This document shows positions 32,844 to 42,939 of a stretch of DNA of 64,000 nt, piece after piece (positions within the stretch are counted from its first letter, which is position 1; every line of letters begins with the position of its first letter). Origin of the DNA: VAZQ01 sp963702695 (GTDB taxonomy: Bacteria; Pseudomonadota; Alphaproteobacteria; Rhizobiales; Xanthobacteraceae). The notes under the pieces are model-generated. The model worked only from the letters and a program-made list of their open reading frames with translations, searched no databases and was not told the DNA's origin. The translations under genes and the position numbers were made by a program. The stretch covers positions 160,608-224,607 of the forward strand of contig CAVPDS010000008.1 in the NCBI GenBank assembly GCA_963702695.1, given 5' to 3'.

Positions 32844-33599
32844 ATGTCTTTGTTGCAGATCAAGAACCTCCACGTCGAAGTCGACGGCAAGCAGATCCTC
32901 AACGGCCTCGATCTCGTGATCGAGAAGGGGCAGGTCGCGGCCATCATGGGCCCGAACGGCTCGGGCAAGTCCACGCTTGCGCACGTGCTCGCGGGCAAGA
33001 AGGACTACACCGTCACGCAAGGGCAGGTGCTGCTCGACGGCGAGGATATTCTGGCGCAGGCGCCGGACGAGCGGGCGGCGAAGGGGATTTTCCTGGCGTT
33101 CCAATATCCGATGGAAATTCCGGGCGTCGCCACCATGACGTTCCTGCGCACCGCACTCAACGCGCAGCGCAAGAAGCGCGGCGAGGCCGAGCTGTCCACG
33201 CCTGAATTCATCAAGCGCGTGCGCGAGGTCGCCGGCAAGCTCGGGATCGATCAGGACATGCTGCGCCGTCCGGTCAATGTCGGGTTCTCCGGCGGAGAAA
33301 AGAAGCGCAACGAGATCATGCAAATGGCGCTGCTCGAGCCGCGGCTGTGCGTGCTCGACGAGACCAACTCGGGCCTCGACATCGATGCGCTCAAGGTCGT
33401 TTCAGAAGGCGTCAACGGGCTGCGTTCGCCTGACCGGGGCTTCGTGGTGATCACCCACTATCAGCGGCTGCTCGATTACATCGTGCCGGATGTCGTGCAC
33501 GTGCTCTCGAAGGGCCGCATCGTACGGAGCGGCGGCAAGGAGCTGGCGCACGAGCTCGAAGCCACCGGGTACGCGCAATACCGGGACGAGGCGGCGTGA
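32844..33599 (+). CDS. sufC: Fe-S assembly ATPase SufC
   Basis: A 251-residue ABC-type ATPase. Walker A is MGPNGSGKSTLAHVL, the Q-loop AFQYPMEIPGV, the signature NVGFSGGEKKRNEI and Walker B LCVLDETNSGLDIDAL, followed by the switch His in VVITHYQRLLDYI. As in all SufC proteins there is no membrane partner; it binds SufB and SufD and drives conformational change of the SufBC2D scaffold. The start MSLLQIKNLHVEV is preceded by GAAGGAAG. It is separated from sufB by a 222-base stretch holding small-ORF remnants. Confidence 0.97.
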   Translation: MSLLQIKNLHVEVDGKQILNGLDLVIEKGQVAAIMGPNGSGKSTLAHVLAGKKDYTVTQGQVLLDGEDILAQAPDERAAKGIFLAFQYPMEIPGVATMTFLRTALNAQRKKRGEAELSTPEFIKRVREVAGKLGIDQDMLRRPVNVGFSGGEKKRNEIMQMALLEPRLCVLDETNSGLDIDALKVVSEGVNGLRSPDRGFVVITHYQRLLDYIVPDVVHVLSKGRIVRSGGKELAHELEATGYAQYRDEAA

Positions 33600-33606
33600 G
33601 GCAAGA

Positions 33607-34935
33607 ATGAACGTCGAAGTCCGCCAGATGAAGACCACGGCCGAGACCGCGCTTGCTGCGAATTTCGCGGCGGCGCAGGGCTCGTTGCCGGGCAGTGCAG
33701 CGCTTGCGGCGCTGCGCGAAGAGGCGTTCCACCGCTTCGAGACCGAAGGCCTGCCGCACCGGCGCGTCGAGGAATGGAAATACACCGACCTGCGCGTGAT
33801 GATGCGCGACGCCAAGCCGCTCGCAGCCCCGCCGGATGCCGCGGCGATGGCGCGCGCCAAGGACGCCGGCGCGATCCTCGCGTCGATCGAGGCACGCCGG
33901 CTCGTGTTCGTCGACGGCGCATTCGTCGCGGTCCTGTCCGATCTCGCGGATCTCGAACCCGGGCTCAGCATCCGCTCGCTGGTGGATGCGCTGGCCGGCG
34001 GCGATCCCGCCATCGAGCAACTCGGCCGGGTAGTGCCGAGCCGTGACGTCGCGGTGGCTCTGAATACCGCGTTCATGGGCGACGGCGCTGTCATTCGGAT
34101 AGGCGAGGGGGCTGCGCTGTCCCGCCCGATCCACCTGCTCTTCGTCAATTCGGGCCAGCGGCCGGCCTCGATCTTCACCCGCTCGATCGTGTGCGTGGAA
34201 AAGGGCGCGCGCGCAATGCTGGTCGAGAGCCATGAAGGGCCGCCCGACTGCGACTATCAGGTCAACACGGCGCTTGAGCTCAAGGTCGGCGACGAGGCTC
34301 ATGTCGATCACATCAAGATCACCGGCGCCGGTGCGGGGGCGCTGCATGTTTCCTCGCTGATGGCGGCGATCGGCGCGCATGCGCGCTTCAACGAGTTCCT
34401 GTTCACGTCCGGCGCTGCGGTCGTGCGCAACCAGGTCTTTGTGCAATTCGACGGCGAAGGTACGATTGCCGCGATCCGTGGCGCGAACCTGCTCAAGGGG
34501 CGCGAACATTGCGACGTCACTCTGATCGCCGATCACGCGACCGGCGGCAGCACCAGCCGCGAAATGTTCAAGTCGGTGCTCGACGACGAAGCGCGCGCGA
34601 TCTTCCAAGGCAAGATCGTGGTGCGGCCGGACGCGCAGAAGACCGACGCCCGGATGGCGACGCACGCGCTGCTGCTGTCGGAAATGGCGGAGGCCGACAA
34701 CAAGCCGGAGCTGGAAATCTTTGCCGACGACGTGCAATGCGGCCACGGCGCGACCGCCGGCGAACTCGACGAAGATTTGTTGTTCTACCTCAAGGCGCGC
34801 GGCCTTCCGGAGAAGGAAGCCGAGGCGCTGTTGATCCAGGCCTTCGTCGGCGAAGCGGTCGATGGCATCGAGCACGCGGGGCTACGTGATGCGCTGATGG
34901 ATCACGTGGTGGCGTGGCTCGGCGCGCGGGAGTGA
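33607..34935 (+). CDS. sufD: Fe-S assembly scaffold SufD
   Basis: The 442-residue protein follows sufC by seven bases. An N-terminal helical part includes GLPHRRVEEWKYTDLRVMMR, the usual SufD PHR..EWKYTD motif. The beta-helix part contains SIVCVEKGARAMLVESHEG and, near the C-terminus, DDVQCGHGATAGELDEDLLF and YLKARGLPEKEAEALLIQAF with the conserved Cys-Gly-His-Gly. SufD pairs with SufB in the SufBC2D complex and is needed for iron entry. The sequence appears complete. Confidence 0.96.
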   Translation: MNVEVRQMKTTAETALAANFAAAQGSLPGSAALAALREEAFHRFETEGLPHRRVEEWKYTDLRVMMRDAKPLAAPPDAAAMARAKDAGAILASIEARRLVFVDGAFVAVLSDLADLEPGLSIRSLVDALAGGDPAIEQLGRVVPSRDVAVALNTAFMGDGAVIRIGEGAALSRPIHLLFVNSGQRPASIFTRSIVCVEKGARAMLVESHEGPPDCDYQVNTALELKVGDEAHVDHIKITGAGAGALHVSSLMAAIGAHARFNEFLFTSGAAVVRNQVFVQFDGEGTIAAIRGANLLKGREHCDVTLIADHATGGSTSREMFKSVLDDEARAIFQGKIVVRPDAQKTDARMATHALLLSEMAEADNKPELEIFADDVQCGHGATAGELDEDLLFYLKARGLPEKEAEALLIQAFVGEAVDGIEHAGLRDALMDHVVAWLGARE

Positions 34936-34938
34936 GCC

Positions 34939-36180
34939 ATGCATCCCGCTGTCAGTAACGGCTCCTATGACGTAGCGCGCATCCGCGAGGATTTTCCGAT
35001 CCTGGCGATGCGGGTCTACGGAAAGCCGCTCATTTATCTGGACAACGCCGCATCGGCGCAGAAGCCGAAGGCCGTACTCGACCGGATCGAGCGCGCCTAC
35101 ACCAGCGAATACGCCAACGTGCATCGCGGGCTGCATTATCTCGCCAACGCGGCGACCGAGGCCTACGAGAGCGCGCGCGAGACGGTGCGAACCTTCCTCA
35201 ATGCCGCACGGCCCGAGGAGATCATTTTCACCCGCAATGCGACCGAGGCGATCAACCTGGTCGCCTACACGTTCGGGCGCGAGCACATCAAGGCCGGCGA
35301 CGAGGTCGTGCTCTCGATCATGGAGCACCATTCCAACATCGTGCCGTGGCATTTCCTGCGCGAGCGACAGGGCGCGGTCATCAAGTGGGCGCCGGTCGAT
35401 GACGAGGGTAATTTCCTAATCGACGAGTTTGAGAAACTGCTGACGCCGCGCACGAGGCTGGTCGCGATTACGCAGATGTCGAACATGCTCGGCACCGCGG
35501 TGCCGGTGAAAGAGGTGGTCAAACGCGCGCACGCGCGCGGCATTCCGGTGCTGGTCGATGGCGCTCAGGGGGCGGTGCATCTCGACGTCGACGTGCAGGA
35601 CCTCGATTGCGATTTCTACGTGATGACCGGCCACAAGCTCTACGGGCCGTCGGGCATCGGCGTACTCTACGGCAAGTATGCGCATCTTGCGGCCATGCCG
35701 CCGTTCAACGGTGGCGGCGAGATGATCCGCGAAGTGTTCGAGGACCGTGTCACCTACGGTGAGCCGCCGCACAAGTTCGAGGCCGGCACGCCCTCGATCG
35801 TGCAAGCCATCGGCCTCGGCGCGGCGATCGATTACATCGGTTCGGTCGGGAAGGCGCGGATCCGGGCGCACGAACGCGCACTGGTCGACTATGCGCACGA
35901 GCGGCTGCGCGAGATCAACTCGCTGCGCATCTACGGCCAGACCAGGGACAAGGGCCCGATCGTTTCGTTCGAGATGAAGGGCGCGCATCCCCACGACGTG
36001 GCGACCATCATCGACCGTTCCGGTGTGGCGGTTCGCGCCGGCACCCATTGCGTGATGCCTTTGCTCGCCCGCTTCGGGCTCACCGCGAGCTGCCGGGCAT
36101 CGTTCGCGCTCTACAACACCACGGCCGAAGTCGATCGCCTCGCCGAGGCCCTGGTCAAGGCGCAGGAGTTCTTCGCATGA
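34939..36180 (+). CDS. sufS: Group II cysteine desulfurase SufS
   Basis: The 413-residue PLP enzyme begins three bases after sufD. Landmarks: PLIYLDNAASAQKPKAVLDR, NVHRGLHYLANAATEAYE, FTRNATEAINLVA, LSIMEHHSNIVPWHFL, the PLP lysine in VMTGHKLYGPSGIGVLYGK (Lys233) and the active-site cysteine in VRAGTHCVMPLLARFG (Cys371). The RAGxHC context and group-II layout identify SufS rather than IscS. It takes sulfur from cysteine and passes it to SufB, normally via SufE or SufU; neither is in this operon. Confidence 0.96.
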   Translation: MHPAVSNGSYDVARIREDFPILAMRVYGKPLIYLDNAASAQKPKAVLDRIERAYTSEYANVHRGLHYLANAATEAYESARETVRTFLNAARPEEIIFTRNATEAINLVAYTFGREHIKAGDEVVLSIMEHHSNIVPWHFLRERQGAVIKWAPVDDEGNFLIDEFEKLLTPRTRLVAITQMSNMLGTAVPVKEVVKRAHARGIPVLVDGAQGAVHLDVDVQDLDCDFYVMTGHKLYGPSGIGVLYGKYAHLAAMPPFNGGGEMIREVFEDRVTYGEPPHKFEAGTPSIVQAIGLGAAIDYIGSVGKARIRAHERALVDYAHERLREINSLRIYGQTRDKGPIVSFEMKGAHPHDVATIIDRSGVAVRAGTHCVMPLLARFGLTASCRASFALYNTTAEVDRLAEALVKAQEFFA

Positions 36181-36590
36181 CGGACGATATCAAGACCGAG
36201 AACATAAGCCCGGGCGCCGCGGCAGCGGAAGCGGAAGCGCCGCTCGCGCCTGCGGACAATGCGTCTGCGCTGCAGGAGGCGGAACTGGCGCGGATGACGG
36301 ACGACATCATCAACGCGCTCAAGACGGTGTTCGACCCGGAAATTCCCGCGGATATCTATGAGCTTGGTCTGGTCTACCGGATCGACGTGGCCGATAGCCG
36401 CGCGGTGACGGTCGACATGACGCTGACGACGCCGAACTGCCCCTCCGCGCAGGAACTGCCGATCATGGTCGAGAACGCCGTCGCCAGCGTTGCCGGAGTT
36501 GGCGAGGTGAAGGTCAATGTCGTTTGGGACCCGCCCTGGGATGCGAGCCGGATGTCGGATGAAGCGCGCACGGTGCTCAACATGTGGTGA
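36177..36590 (+). CDS. SUF-associated DUF59 (MIP18-family) protein, SufT-like
   Basis: The 137-residue protein overlaps sufS by ATGA. After an acidic, alanine-rich N-terminal extension of about 40 residues comes the DUF59 domain: IINALKTVFDPEIPADIYELG, VDMTLTTPNCPSAQELPIMV with the conserved Cys, VKVNVVWDPPWDASRMSDEA and a Trp at the C-terminus. The family assists maturation or transfer of Fe-S clusters. It is regularly found at this place in alphaproteobacterial SUF operons. Confidence 0.93.
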   Translation: MTDDIKTENISPGAAAAEAEAPLAPADNASALQEAELARMTDDIINALKTVFDPEIPADIYELGLVYRIDVADSRAVTVDMTLTTPNCPSAQELPIMVENAVASVAGVGEVKVNVVWDPPWDASRMSDEARTVLNMW

Positions 36591-36598
36591 GGGCCGCC

Positions 36599-37015
36599 GT
36601 GGCTGCGAAGCTCGACCGTGTCATCGAAACGTGCCTCTACGTTGATGATCTCAGTCGCGCGGCGCAATTCTACGAGGAGGTTCTGGGACTCGAGGTGCTG
36701 ACCGCCGATTCGCGCTTTCGTGCATACGACGTCGGCGGCGCCAGCGTGTTGCTGATGTTCCGCCGCGGCGCGACGCTCGAAACGGTCCGCATGCCTGGAG
36801 GTACGATTCCGCCCCATGATGGTCATGGCCCGCTGCACGTGGCGTTTGCGATCGGCGCGGACGACCTGCGCGATTGGGTGCAGCGTCTGGCCCAGCATGG
36901 GATTGCCATCGAAGGCGAAACGGTCTGGACCCGCGGCGGCCGCAGCATCTATTTCCGCGATCCTGATGGCCACCTGCTCGAATTCGCGACACCGGGGTTG
37001 TGGGCGATCTACTGA
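36599..37015 (+). CDS. VOC (glyoxalase/bleomycin-resistance) superfamily protein
   Basis: From a GTG at 36599 (GAGG eight bases upstream) the product is 138 residues; two GTGs slightly upstream are alternatives. The fold is visible as ETCLYVDDLSRAAQFYEEVLG, LLMFRRGATLE, HVAFAIGADDLRDWVQRL and the metal-ligand block RSIYFRDPDGHLLEFATPG. VOC proteins are metal-dependent lyases, dioxygenases or binding proteins; the substrate here is unknown. It is co-directional with the SUF genes and spaced nine bases from the DUF59 gene, so it is probably in the same transcript. Confidence 0.85.
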   Translation: MAAKLDRVIETCLYVDDLSRAAQFYEEVLGLEVLTADSRFRAYDVGGASVLLMFRRGATLETVRMPGGTIPPHDGHGPLHVAFAIGADDLRDWVQRLAQHGIAIEGETVWTRGGRSIYFRDPDGHLLEFATPGLWAIY

Positions 37016-37099
37016 AATCAACCTTCACAACCGGGGTTTCGTTGTTATCTTAGGATCAAGATGACGCCGGGCCATCAATCCGGCCAAAGGAGAACAGCA

Positions 37100-37480
37100 A
37101 TGGCCAGTCTTCGGCCGCGACCGCAGGTCATCAAGCTCACGGATGCCGCCGCCGACCGCATCAAATATGTGATGGCGAACGCGACGCAGCCGGTCATCGG
37201 CGTTCGCGTCGGCGTCAAGAACGGCGGCTGCGCCGGCATGGCCTACACGATGGAATACGCCAACGAGGTGCAGGCCGCCGACGAGGTGGTCGAAGACAAG
37301 GGCGTGCGTGTGCTGATCGATCCCAAGGCGATCCTGTTCCTGATCGGCACCGAGATGGACTACAAGACCGAGAAGCTTTCTGCGCAGTTCGTGTTCAATA
37401 ATCCGAACCAGACTTCGGCCTGCGGCTGTGGTGAATCCGTGCAGTTGAAGCCGGCGGCCGACCCGGCTGCCACGCACTGA
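37100..37480 (+). CDS. sufA: A-type Fe-S carrier SufA/IscA (HesB family)
   Basis: The 126-residue protein starts at an ATG with AAAGGAGAAC upstream. The A-type carrier layout is clear: IKLTDAAADRIKYVM, VGVKNGGCAGMAYTMEY with the first conserved Cys, then NQTSACGCGESVQL with the C-terminal Cys pair. These three cysteines bind a cluster or iron. The protein accepts clusters from SufBCD and delivers them to apo-targets. It ends the SUF operon, 84 bases after the VOC gene. Confidence 0.95.
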   Translation: MASLRPRPQVIKLTDAAADRIKYVMANATQPVIGVRVGVKNGGCAGMAYTMEYANEVQAADEVVEDKGVRVLIDPKAILFLIGTEMDYKTEKLSAQFVFNNPNQTSACGCGESVQLKPAADPAATH

Positions 37481-37504
37481 GCGCGCTCCGGGCGATCCGC
37501 CGCC

Positions 37505-37872
37505 GTGTCGCCCGACGACATCCGTGAATTGTTTTCCGCCTTCGGGCTGGTCGAGGTGCGCCGCATGTTCGGCGGTGCGGGCATTTACGCCGATGGCGTC
37601 ATGTTCGGACTGGTGGCGCTGGTGGTGTGATCTACCTGAAGGCTGACGAGCACAACGTCTCAGCCTTCGAGGCGGAAGGGCTCGCGCCGTTCACGTACCC
37701 GACCAGGAACGGCAAGCGCGGCGTGATGTCGTATCGGTTGATGCCCGAGCGGCTTTATGACGATCCGGACGAGCTTGCGGCCTGGGCGCGCGAAGCATTG
37801 GCAGCGGCGCGTCGAAGCGGCGTCCGGGCGAAGCGGACCGCAGCGGCTCCGAGGAAACGCAAGTCCAGGTAA
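37505..37872 (+). pseudogene. TfoX N-terminal-domain protein, frameshifted
   Basis: Starting at a GTG, the frame reads SPDDIRELFSAFGLVEVRRM and FGGAGIYADGVMFGLVA, then stops at 37628-37630 after LVV. The next frame continues VIYLKADEHNVSAFEAEGLA and GVMSYRLMPERLYDDPDELA to a stop at 37872, with a basic tail. The 368 bases are one short of 123 codons, so one lost base near 37615 explains it. TfoX_N proteins of this short type have no clear function despite the link of TfoX to competence. Confidence 0.8.
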
Positions 37873-37906
37873 ATTTACTGAAAGGCCTGTCGGCAGCGAT
37901 ATCGCG

Positions 37907-39535
<1,629 letters not shown>

Positions 39536-39704
39536 GGGACTCAACTCTTAGTCTCCCGCGGCTGATTCGACGAGGGGGGCTGTGGATCGAGCAGGTTATG
39601 CGTGGCTCGCATGGCGCAAAACAAATCCATTTATTTCAGCCCCTTAAACCAATTTCTTCAGCTTCCCTCCAAGGCCGTCATTCGTCGGCCGCATGGCGCT
39701 TCCC

Positions 39705-39732
39705 CAAAACCGAAGGGCCGGTTGCCCGGCCC
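39705..39732 (-). terminator. Probable secG terminator
   Basis: On the minus strand GGGCCGG, loop GCAA, CCGGCCC is followed by TTCGGTTTTGG. The 7-base GC stem begins seven bases after the secG stop. The T-run is short and offset, so termination may be partial, with pyrG downstream on the same strand. Confidence 0.5.
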
Positions 39733-39738
39733 CCGCGA

Positions 39739-40158
39739 TCATTGTGGCTGCGGTGCCGCCGGGGCTGCCGGAGTTCCGGGGACCGGAGTCCCCGGCGCGG
39801 GCGTGGTATTTTCCTGCTGGCGAAGTTGGTCCAGCACCCCGCCGCCAGCGGGCGCGGCCGGCGTTCCCGGCGTGCCGGGAACGCTGGGCCCGGCAGGCGC
39901 CGAGGTGTTGTGCAGGATGGTGCTTGGGTTCCGGCTGAAGCCCGCCAGGATCGAAAGGATGAGGCTGGTCGCGAAAAAAACGGCCGCGAGAATCGCGGTT
40001 GCGCGGGTCAGAACATTGGCGGTCCCGCGGCTCGACAGGAAGCCGCCACCGCCCCCACCACCCATGCCGAGGCCGCCGCCTTCCGACTTCTGCAACAGCA
40101 CGACGCCGATCATGGCGAGGACCACCATGAGGTGGATAACAATGACGAAAGTCTGCAT
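39739..40158 (-). CDS. secG: Preprotein translocase subunit SecG
   Basis: The 139-residue membrane protein starts MQTFVIVIHLMVVLAMIGVV, the first helix, then VLLQKSEGGGLGMGGGGGGG and FLSSRGTANVLTRATAILAA, the glycine loop and second helix typical of SecG. The C-terminal extension is rich in Pro, Ala and Thr (residues about 75-139), common in Alphaproteobacteria. SecG works with SecYE in protein export and would serve the Sec-exported products in this window. The start chosen has GGACAGG upstream. Confidence 0.93.
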   Translation of the reverse strand: MQTFVIVIHLMVVLAMIGVVLLQKSEGGGLGMGGGGGGGFLSSRGTANVLTRATAILAAVFFATSLILSILAGFSRNPSTILHNTSAPAGPSVPGTPGTPAAPAGGGVLDQLRQQENTTPAPGTPVPGTPAAPAAPQPQ

Positions 40159-40456
40159 CGGCCTGTCCAAACAGTGCGGCGGCACCCGCCCCTGGGCCCG
40201 CCGCTGTGGCTGTCATATAGGGTATCGCGGGCGTGTCTACACGATCCCCCTCGCCATTTCCATGCGGCCGTTGATGTGAGGGCCCATTGCGGCTTCGGTG
40301 TGATGCGCAAGTCCGAGACGGCTCCAGAAAAGCTCTGTCATCGATCTTACCGCCGGCCGGCCGTTTCCGTCCCAACTCGCTCGCCGCTGCGGCGCCGCAG
40401 CCGGCTTCGGAGGATTGGCCGGCCCCTTCAGCGCCTTAAGGCCCCGTCGACAGCGT

Positions 40457-40825
40457 TTATTTGTAGGTCTGCAGGTAGGCGATGAGATCGTCGATTTCCT
40501 TCGGATCCTTGACGCCGCCGAAGGGCATGCGGTTGCCCTTCACCTTGGCTTGTGGGTCCGCGAGGTAGTCCTTGAGGTTGGCCTCGGTCCAGACGAGGTT
40601 CGCGCGCATCATCGGGTTCGAATAGCGGAAATCCTCGCGCGCGGCGGACTTGCGCCCGACCACGCCGTGCAGGTTGGGTCCGAGCGCGTTGGGATTATCG
40701 TTATGGCAGGCGGCACAGGCCTGGAACAGAGTCTTGCCGTGTTCGGCGTCGGCAGCGGCGGCCGGCGCGAGCGTCATGGCGACGAGAACCGCGCCGACTG
40801 GCGCACTCAACAAAGTAACACGCAT
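40457..40825 (-). CDS. Class I cytochrome c (c2/c550-like)
   Basis: The 122-residue protein has a signal peptide (SAPVGAVLVAMTLAPAAAA) and one haem site, CAACH at residues 37-41, with the axial Met100 in VKGNRMPFGGVKDP and the C-terminal helix EIDDLIAYLQTYK. GPNLHGVVGRKSA is the typical loop after the haem of mitochondrial-type cytochromes. It is a soluble periplasmic electron carrier. GGGAGG precedes the ATG. It lies near, but is not adjacent to, the GMC dehydrogenase genes at 42.9-45.4 kb. Confidence 0.93.
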   Translation of the reverse strand: MRVTLLSAPVGAVLVAMTLAPAAAADAEHGKTLFQACAACHNDNPNALGPNLHGVVGRKSAAREDFRYSNPMMRANLVWTEANLKDYLADPQAKVKGNRMPFGGVKDPKEIDDLIAYLQTYK

Positions 40826-41079
40826 TCCAACCTCCCCTTGCGCACGATCTCTTCAAATCGCCCGGTGGTCGCGCGACACGTTTGCGCGCCGTGATCGACT
40901 GACGACAAGCCGAGCTGCACTCGCTTCTGCCGCAGTTTGCGAGGGAGACTAGACCGATTTGGCTGGTGGCGAAAAGGGCCAACCGTAGACGTCACGCAAG
41001 CACGTGCGCGGCCGGCGGATTATACCGCCGGCACGCGCTTTCGACTTGATTTGGCGAAACTACAGCGCGACGCGCGAGC

Positions 41080-41727
41080 TTAGCGGCTCACTGCCCCGCC
41101 ACCGCCGCCACCGCCCGGTCCACCGCCGCCACCGCCGTGTCCGCCGCCACCACCACCACCACCGCCGCCCGGTCCGCTACCACCGCTGCCCGGTCCGCCA
41201 CCGCCTCCGCCGCCGCCGCGGCCGCCACCACCACCACCCCCGCCGCCGGGCATGGCAGCGCCGCCGCCGCCCGGGCCGCCACCGCGGCCCATACCACTAC
41301 CGCCGCGGCCCCGGCCATCGCCACGCGGACCACTACCGACGGTTCCCTGATGCTCAAAGCCTCGGCCGGGGCCAACGGTGCCGCGCCCGCCATCGAATCG
41401 GTCGCGCTCGCCCCGACGGAAGTCGCGGTGACCGCGAGCTTCGAAGCGGTTCCAATTGTGCCAGCCCGCCGGGCCGCCCCACCCGAAGCCGTATCGCAGC
41501 TCATAGCCGCAGCGGTACCAGCCGGGGCCACGCCAGCCGTCGTCGTACCAGCAATATTGCGCGCCGCGCCAGTCGAACTGCACCGGCTCGATCATCGAGG
41601 TATCGACCGCAGCAGCGCCGATGGCGCTTGCGCCTCCCGCCATCGCGGCGGAGGCCGGTGATGCCGCCAGCGGCGCACCGATCGCGACCGCGGCCGCCGT
41701 CAGAACGGCCAATCTGAGTTTTGACAT
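41080..41727 (-). CDS. Secreted glycine-rich protein
   Basis: The 215-residue protein begins with a signal peptide (LRLAVLTAAAVAIGAPLAAS). A short aromatic domain follows, QFDWRGAQYCWYDDGWRGPG and WYRCGYELRYGFGWGGPAGW with two cysteines, resembling small YXWXXGW proteins of rhizobia. Then come an Arg/Gly-rich linker and a tail of about 70 residues that is almost only glycine with occasional Pro, Ser and His. AGGAGAG precedes the ATG. The tail is low complexity and prone to length change or assembly error. Function unknown; an envelope or surface role is likely. Confidence 0.75.
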   Translation of the reverse strand: MSKLRLAVLTAAAVAIGAPLAASPASAAMAGGASAIGAAAVDTSMIEPVQFDWRGAQYCWYDDGWRGPGWYRCGYELRYGFGWGGPAGWHNWNRFEARGHRDFRRGERDRFDGGRGTVGPGRGFEHQGTVGSGPRGDGRGRGGSGMGRGGGPGGGGAAMPGGGGGGGGGRGGGGGGGGPGSGGSGPGGGGGGGGGGHGGGGGGPGGGGGGGAVSR

Positions 41728-41879
41728 TGCACTCTCCTGATCCGTTGGATGCGAATGATCCCTTGGATTCAGAAGGAGAACGTAAAAGCCGCAAGTTCGT
41801 TCAACCGCAGGGAGGTGACGGCCAAGGTGTCGCGATCGGCTACATCGTCGCGCCTTCGCGCCCGCGGATACGGATGCGC

Positions 41880-42845
41880 TTACCCCCGTCGCACCGGTGC
41901 GTTGCGCAAAACCATGCAGGCGCCGCCGACACGGCGGATTTGACCGCATATCGCGTTGGCATCTTCGCGCGTCTGCGCGCCGACGCGCACCTGATAGAAC
42001 GCGTGCGAGCCGCGGCTGCGCAAGGTCGCGCTCAGGATGCTCGGGTCGTGACCTTTCAGGATTTCGCTGAAGCGCTGTTCGATGCGGGCGTAAGTCGTCA
42101 GTACATGGTCGCGGGAAAAGCCGGCGCTGAGCTGCACGCCCCAGGGGCTCGCAGCAACCAGGTCGACGCGGTGCTGCAACTCCTCGACGAACGGATTGGG
42201 TCCTTGCCGCAACAGCGCGATCATCGACTCGCAACTGGGAATCGCCGGCGGCGGGCCCGCCGGCACGACATCGCCGGTCTTTGCCCAGTCATCGACCAGC
42301 CGTCCGGTAATCGCCGACACATAGTTGCGCGTCTCCCCCGGCAGGGCGCGAGCGCCAGCCAGCCAATCGCGCACGCGCCGCGGACCGGCATTGTAGGCCG
42401 CCGCCGCCAGACCGAGATTGCCGAACTGGCCGCGCAGCTCCTGCAGGAATTCGGCAGCTTTCGGCAGCGCCTGCACCGGATCGAACGGATCGAGCAATTG
42501 CCGCTCGGCTGCCGTGCCCGGCATGAATTGCGCGATCCCGAGCGCGCGCTGCCCATTGCGGGTGACCGGTCCGACCGCCTGCGGCTGGAAGCGGCTCTCC
42601 TGCCAGATCACGCGGGCAAAAAATTCGACCGGCAGCTCGTGCGCCCGCGCGGCGGACTCGATCATCAGGCAGATCGAGTCGCGCGCATCCGGATGGATTG
42701 GGGCAGGCGGCGTTTGTTCGGCAGGGTTTTGGTCTGCCGGTGCGCGAGCGGCCGGTGGTTCCGCCGTTGGCGCGGAATCCTCGGCCGAAGCCGGCGCGCA
42801 AAGCACAACCAAGCTCAGGGCAAGAACCAGTCCCCATGTCCGCAT
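41880..42845 (-). CDS. Lytic murein transglycosylase (SLT domain), periplasmic
   Basis: The start at 42845 gives 321 residues with a signal peptide (WGLVLALSLVVLCAPASA). The SLT domain has the catalytic Glu83 in ARVIWQESRFQPQAVG, RALGIAQFMPGTAAER and NLGLAAAAYNAGPRRVRDWL, all classical. The C-terminal part ends HAFYQVRVGAQTREDANAIC with RRVGGACMVLRN, which looks like a SPOR-type peptidoglycan-binding repeat. The enzyme cleaves the glycan backbone to 1,6-anhydromuramyl products. It sits between the glycine-rich gene and the GMC dehydrogenase. Confidence 0.9.
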   Translation of the reverse strand: MRTWGLVLALSLVVLCAPASAEDSAPTAEPPAARAPADQNPAEQTPPAPIHPDARDSICLMIESAARAHELPVEFFARVIWQESRFQPQAVGPVTRNGQRALGIAQFMPGTAAERQLLDPFDPVQALPKAAEFLQELRGQFGNLGLAAAAYNAGPRRVRDWLAGARALPGETRNYVSAITGRLVDDWAKTGDVVPAGPPPAIPSCESMIALLRQGPNPFVEELQHRVDLVAASPWGVQLSAGFSRDHVLTTYARIEQRFSEILKGHDPSILSATLRSRGSHAFYQVRVGAQTREDANAICGQIRRVGGACMVLRNAPVRRG

Positions 42846-42939
42846 GGCAGCATCGCTACAACTCAAGCAAAGGCCCGGCAAGCGCCGCGCGGCTTTCGAG
42901 GATAACCGCCGCGCGACTGTATGTGTCCGGCACCCGCCG

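Noticed and set aside
33451..34875. 474-codon open frame opposite sufD
   Set aside because: sufD is unmistakable on the plus strand; the antisense product has no family features.
41004..41717. Arg/His-rich open frame and apparent tandem repeats opposite the glycine-rich gene
   Set aside because: The repeats are the GGC/GGT codons of the glycine tail read on the wrong strand; not a CRISPR, as units are irregular and there are no spacers.
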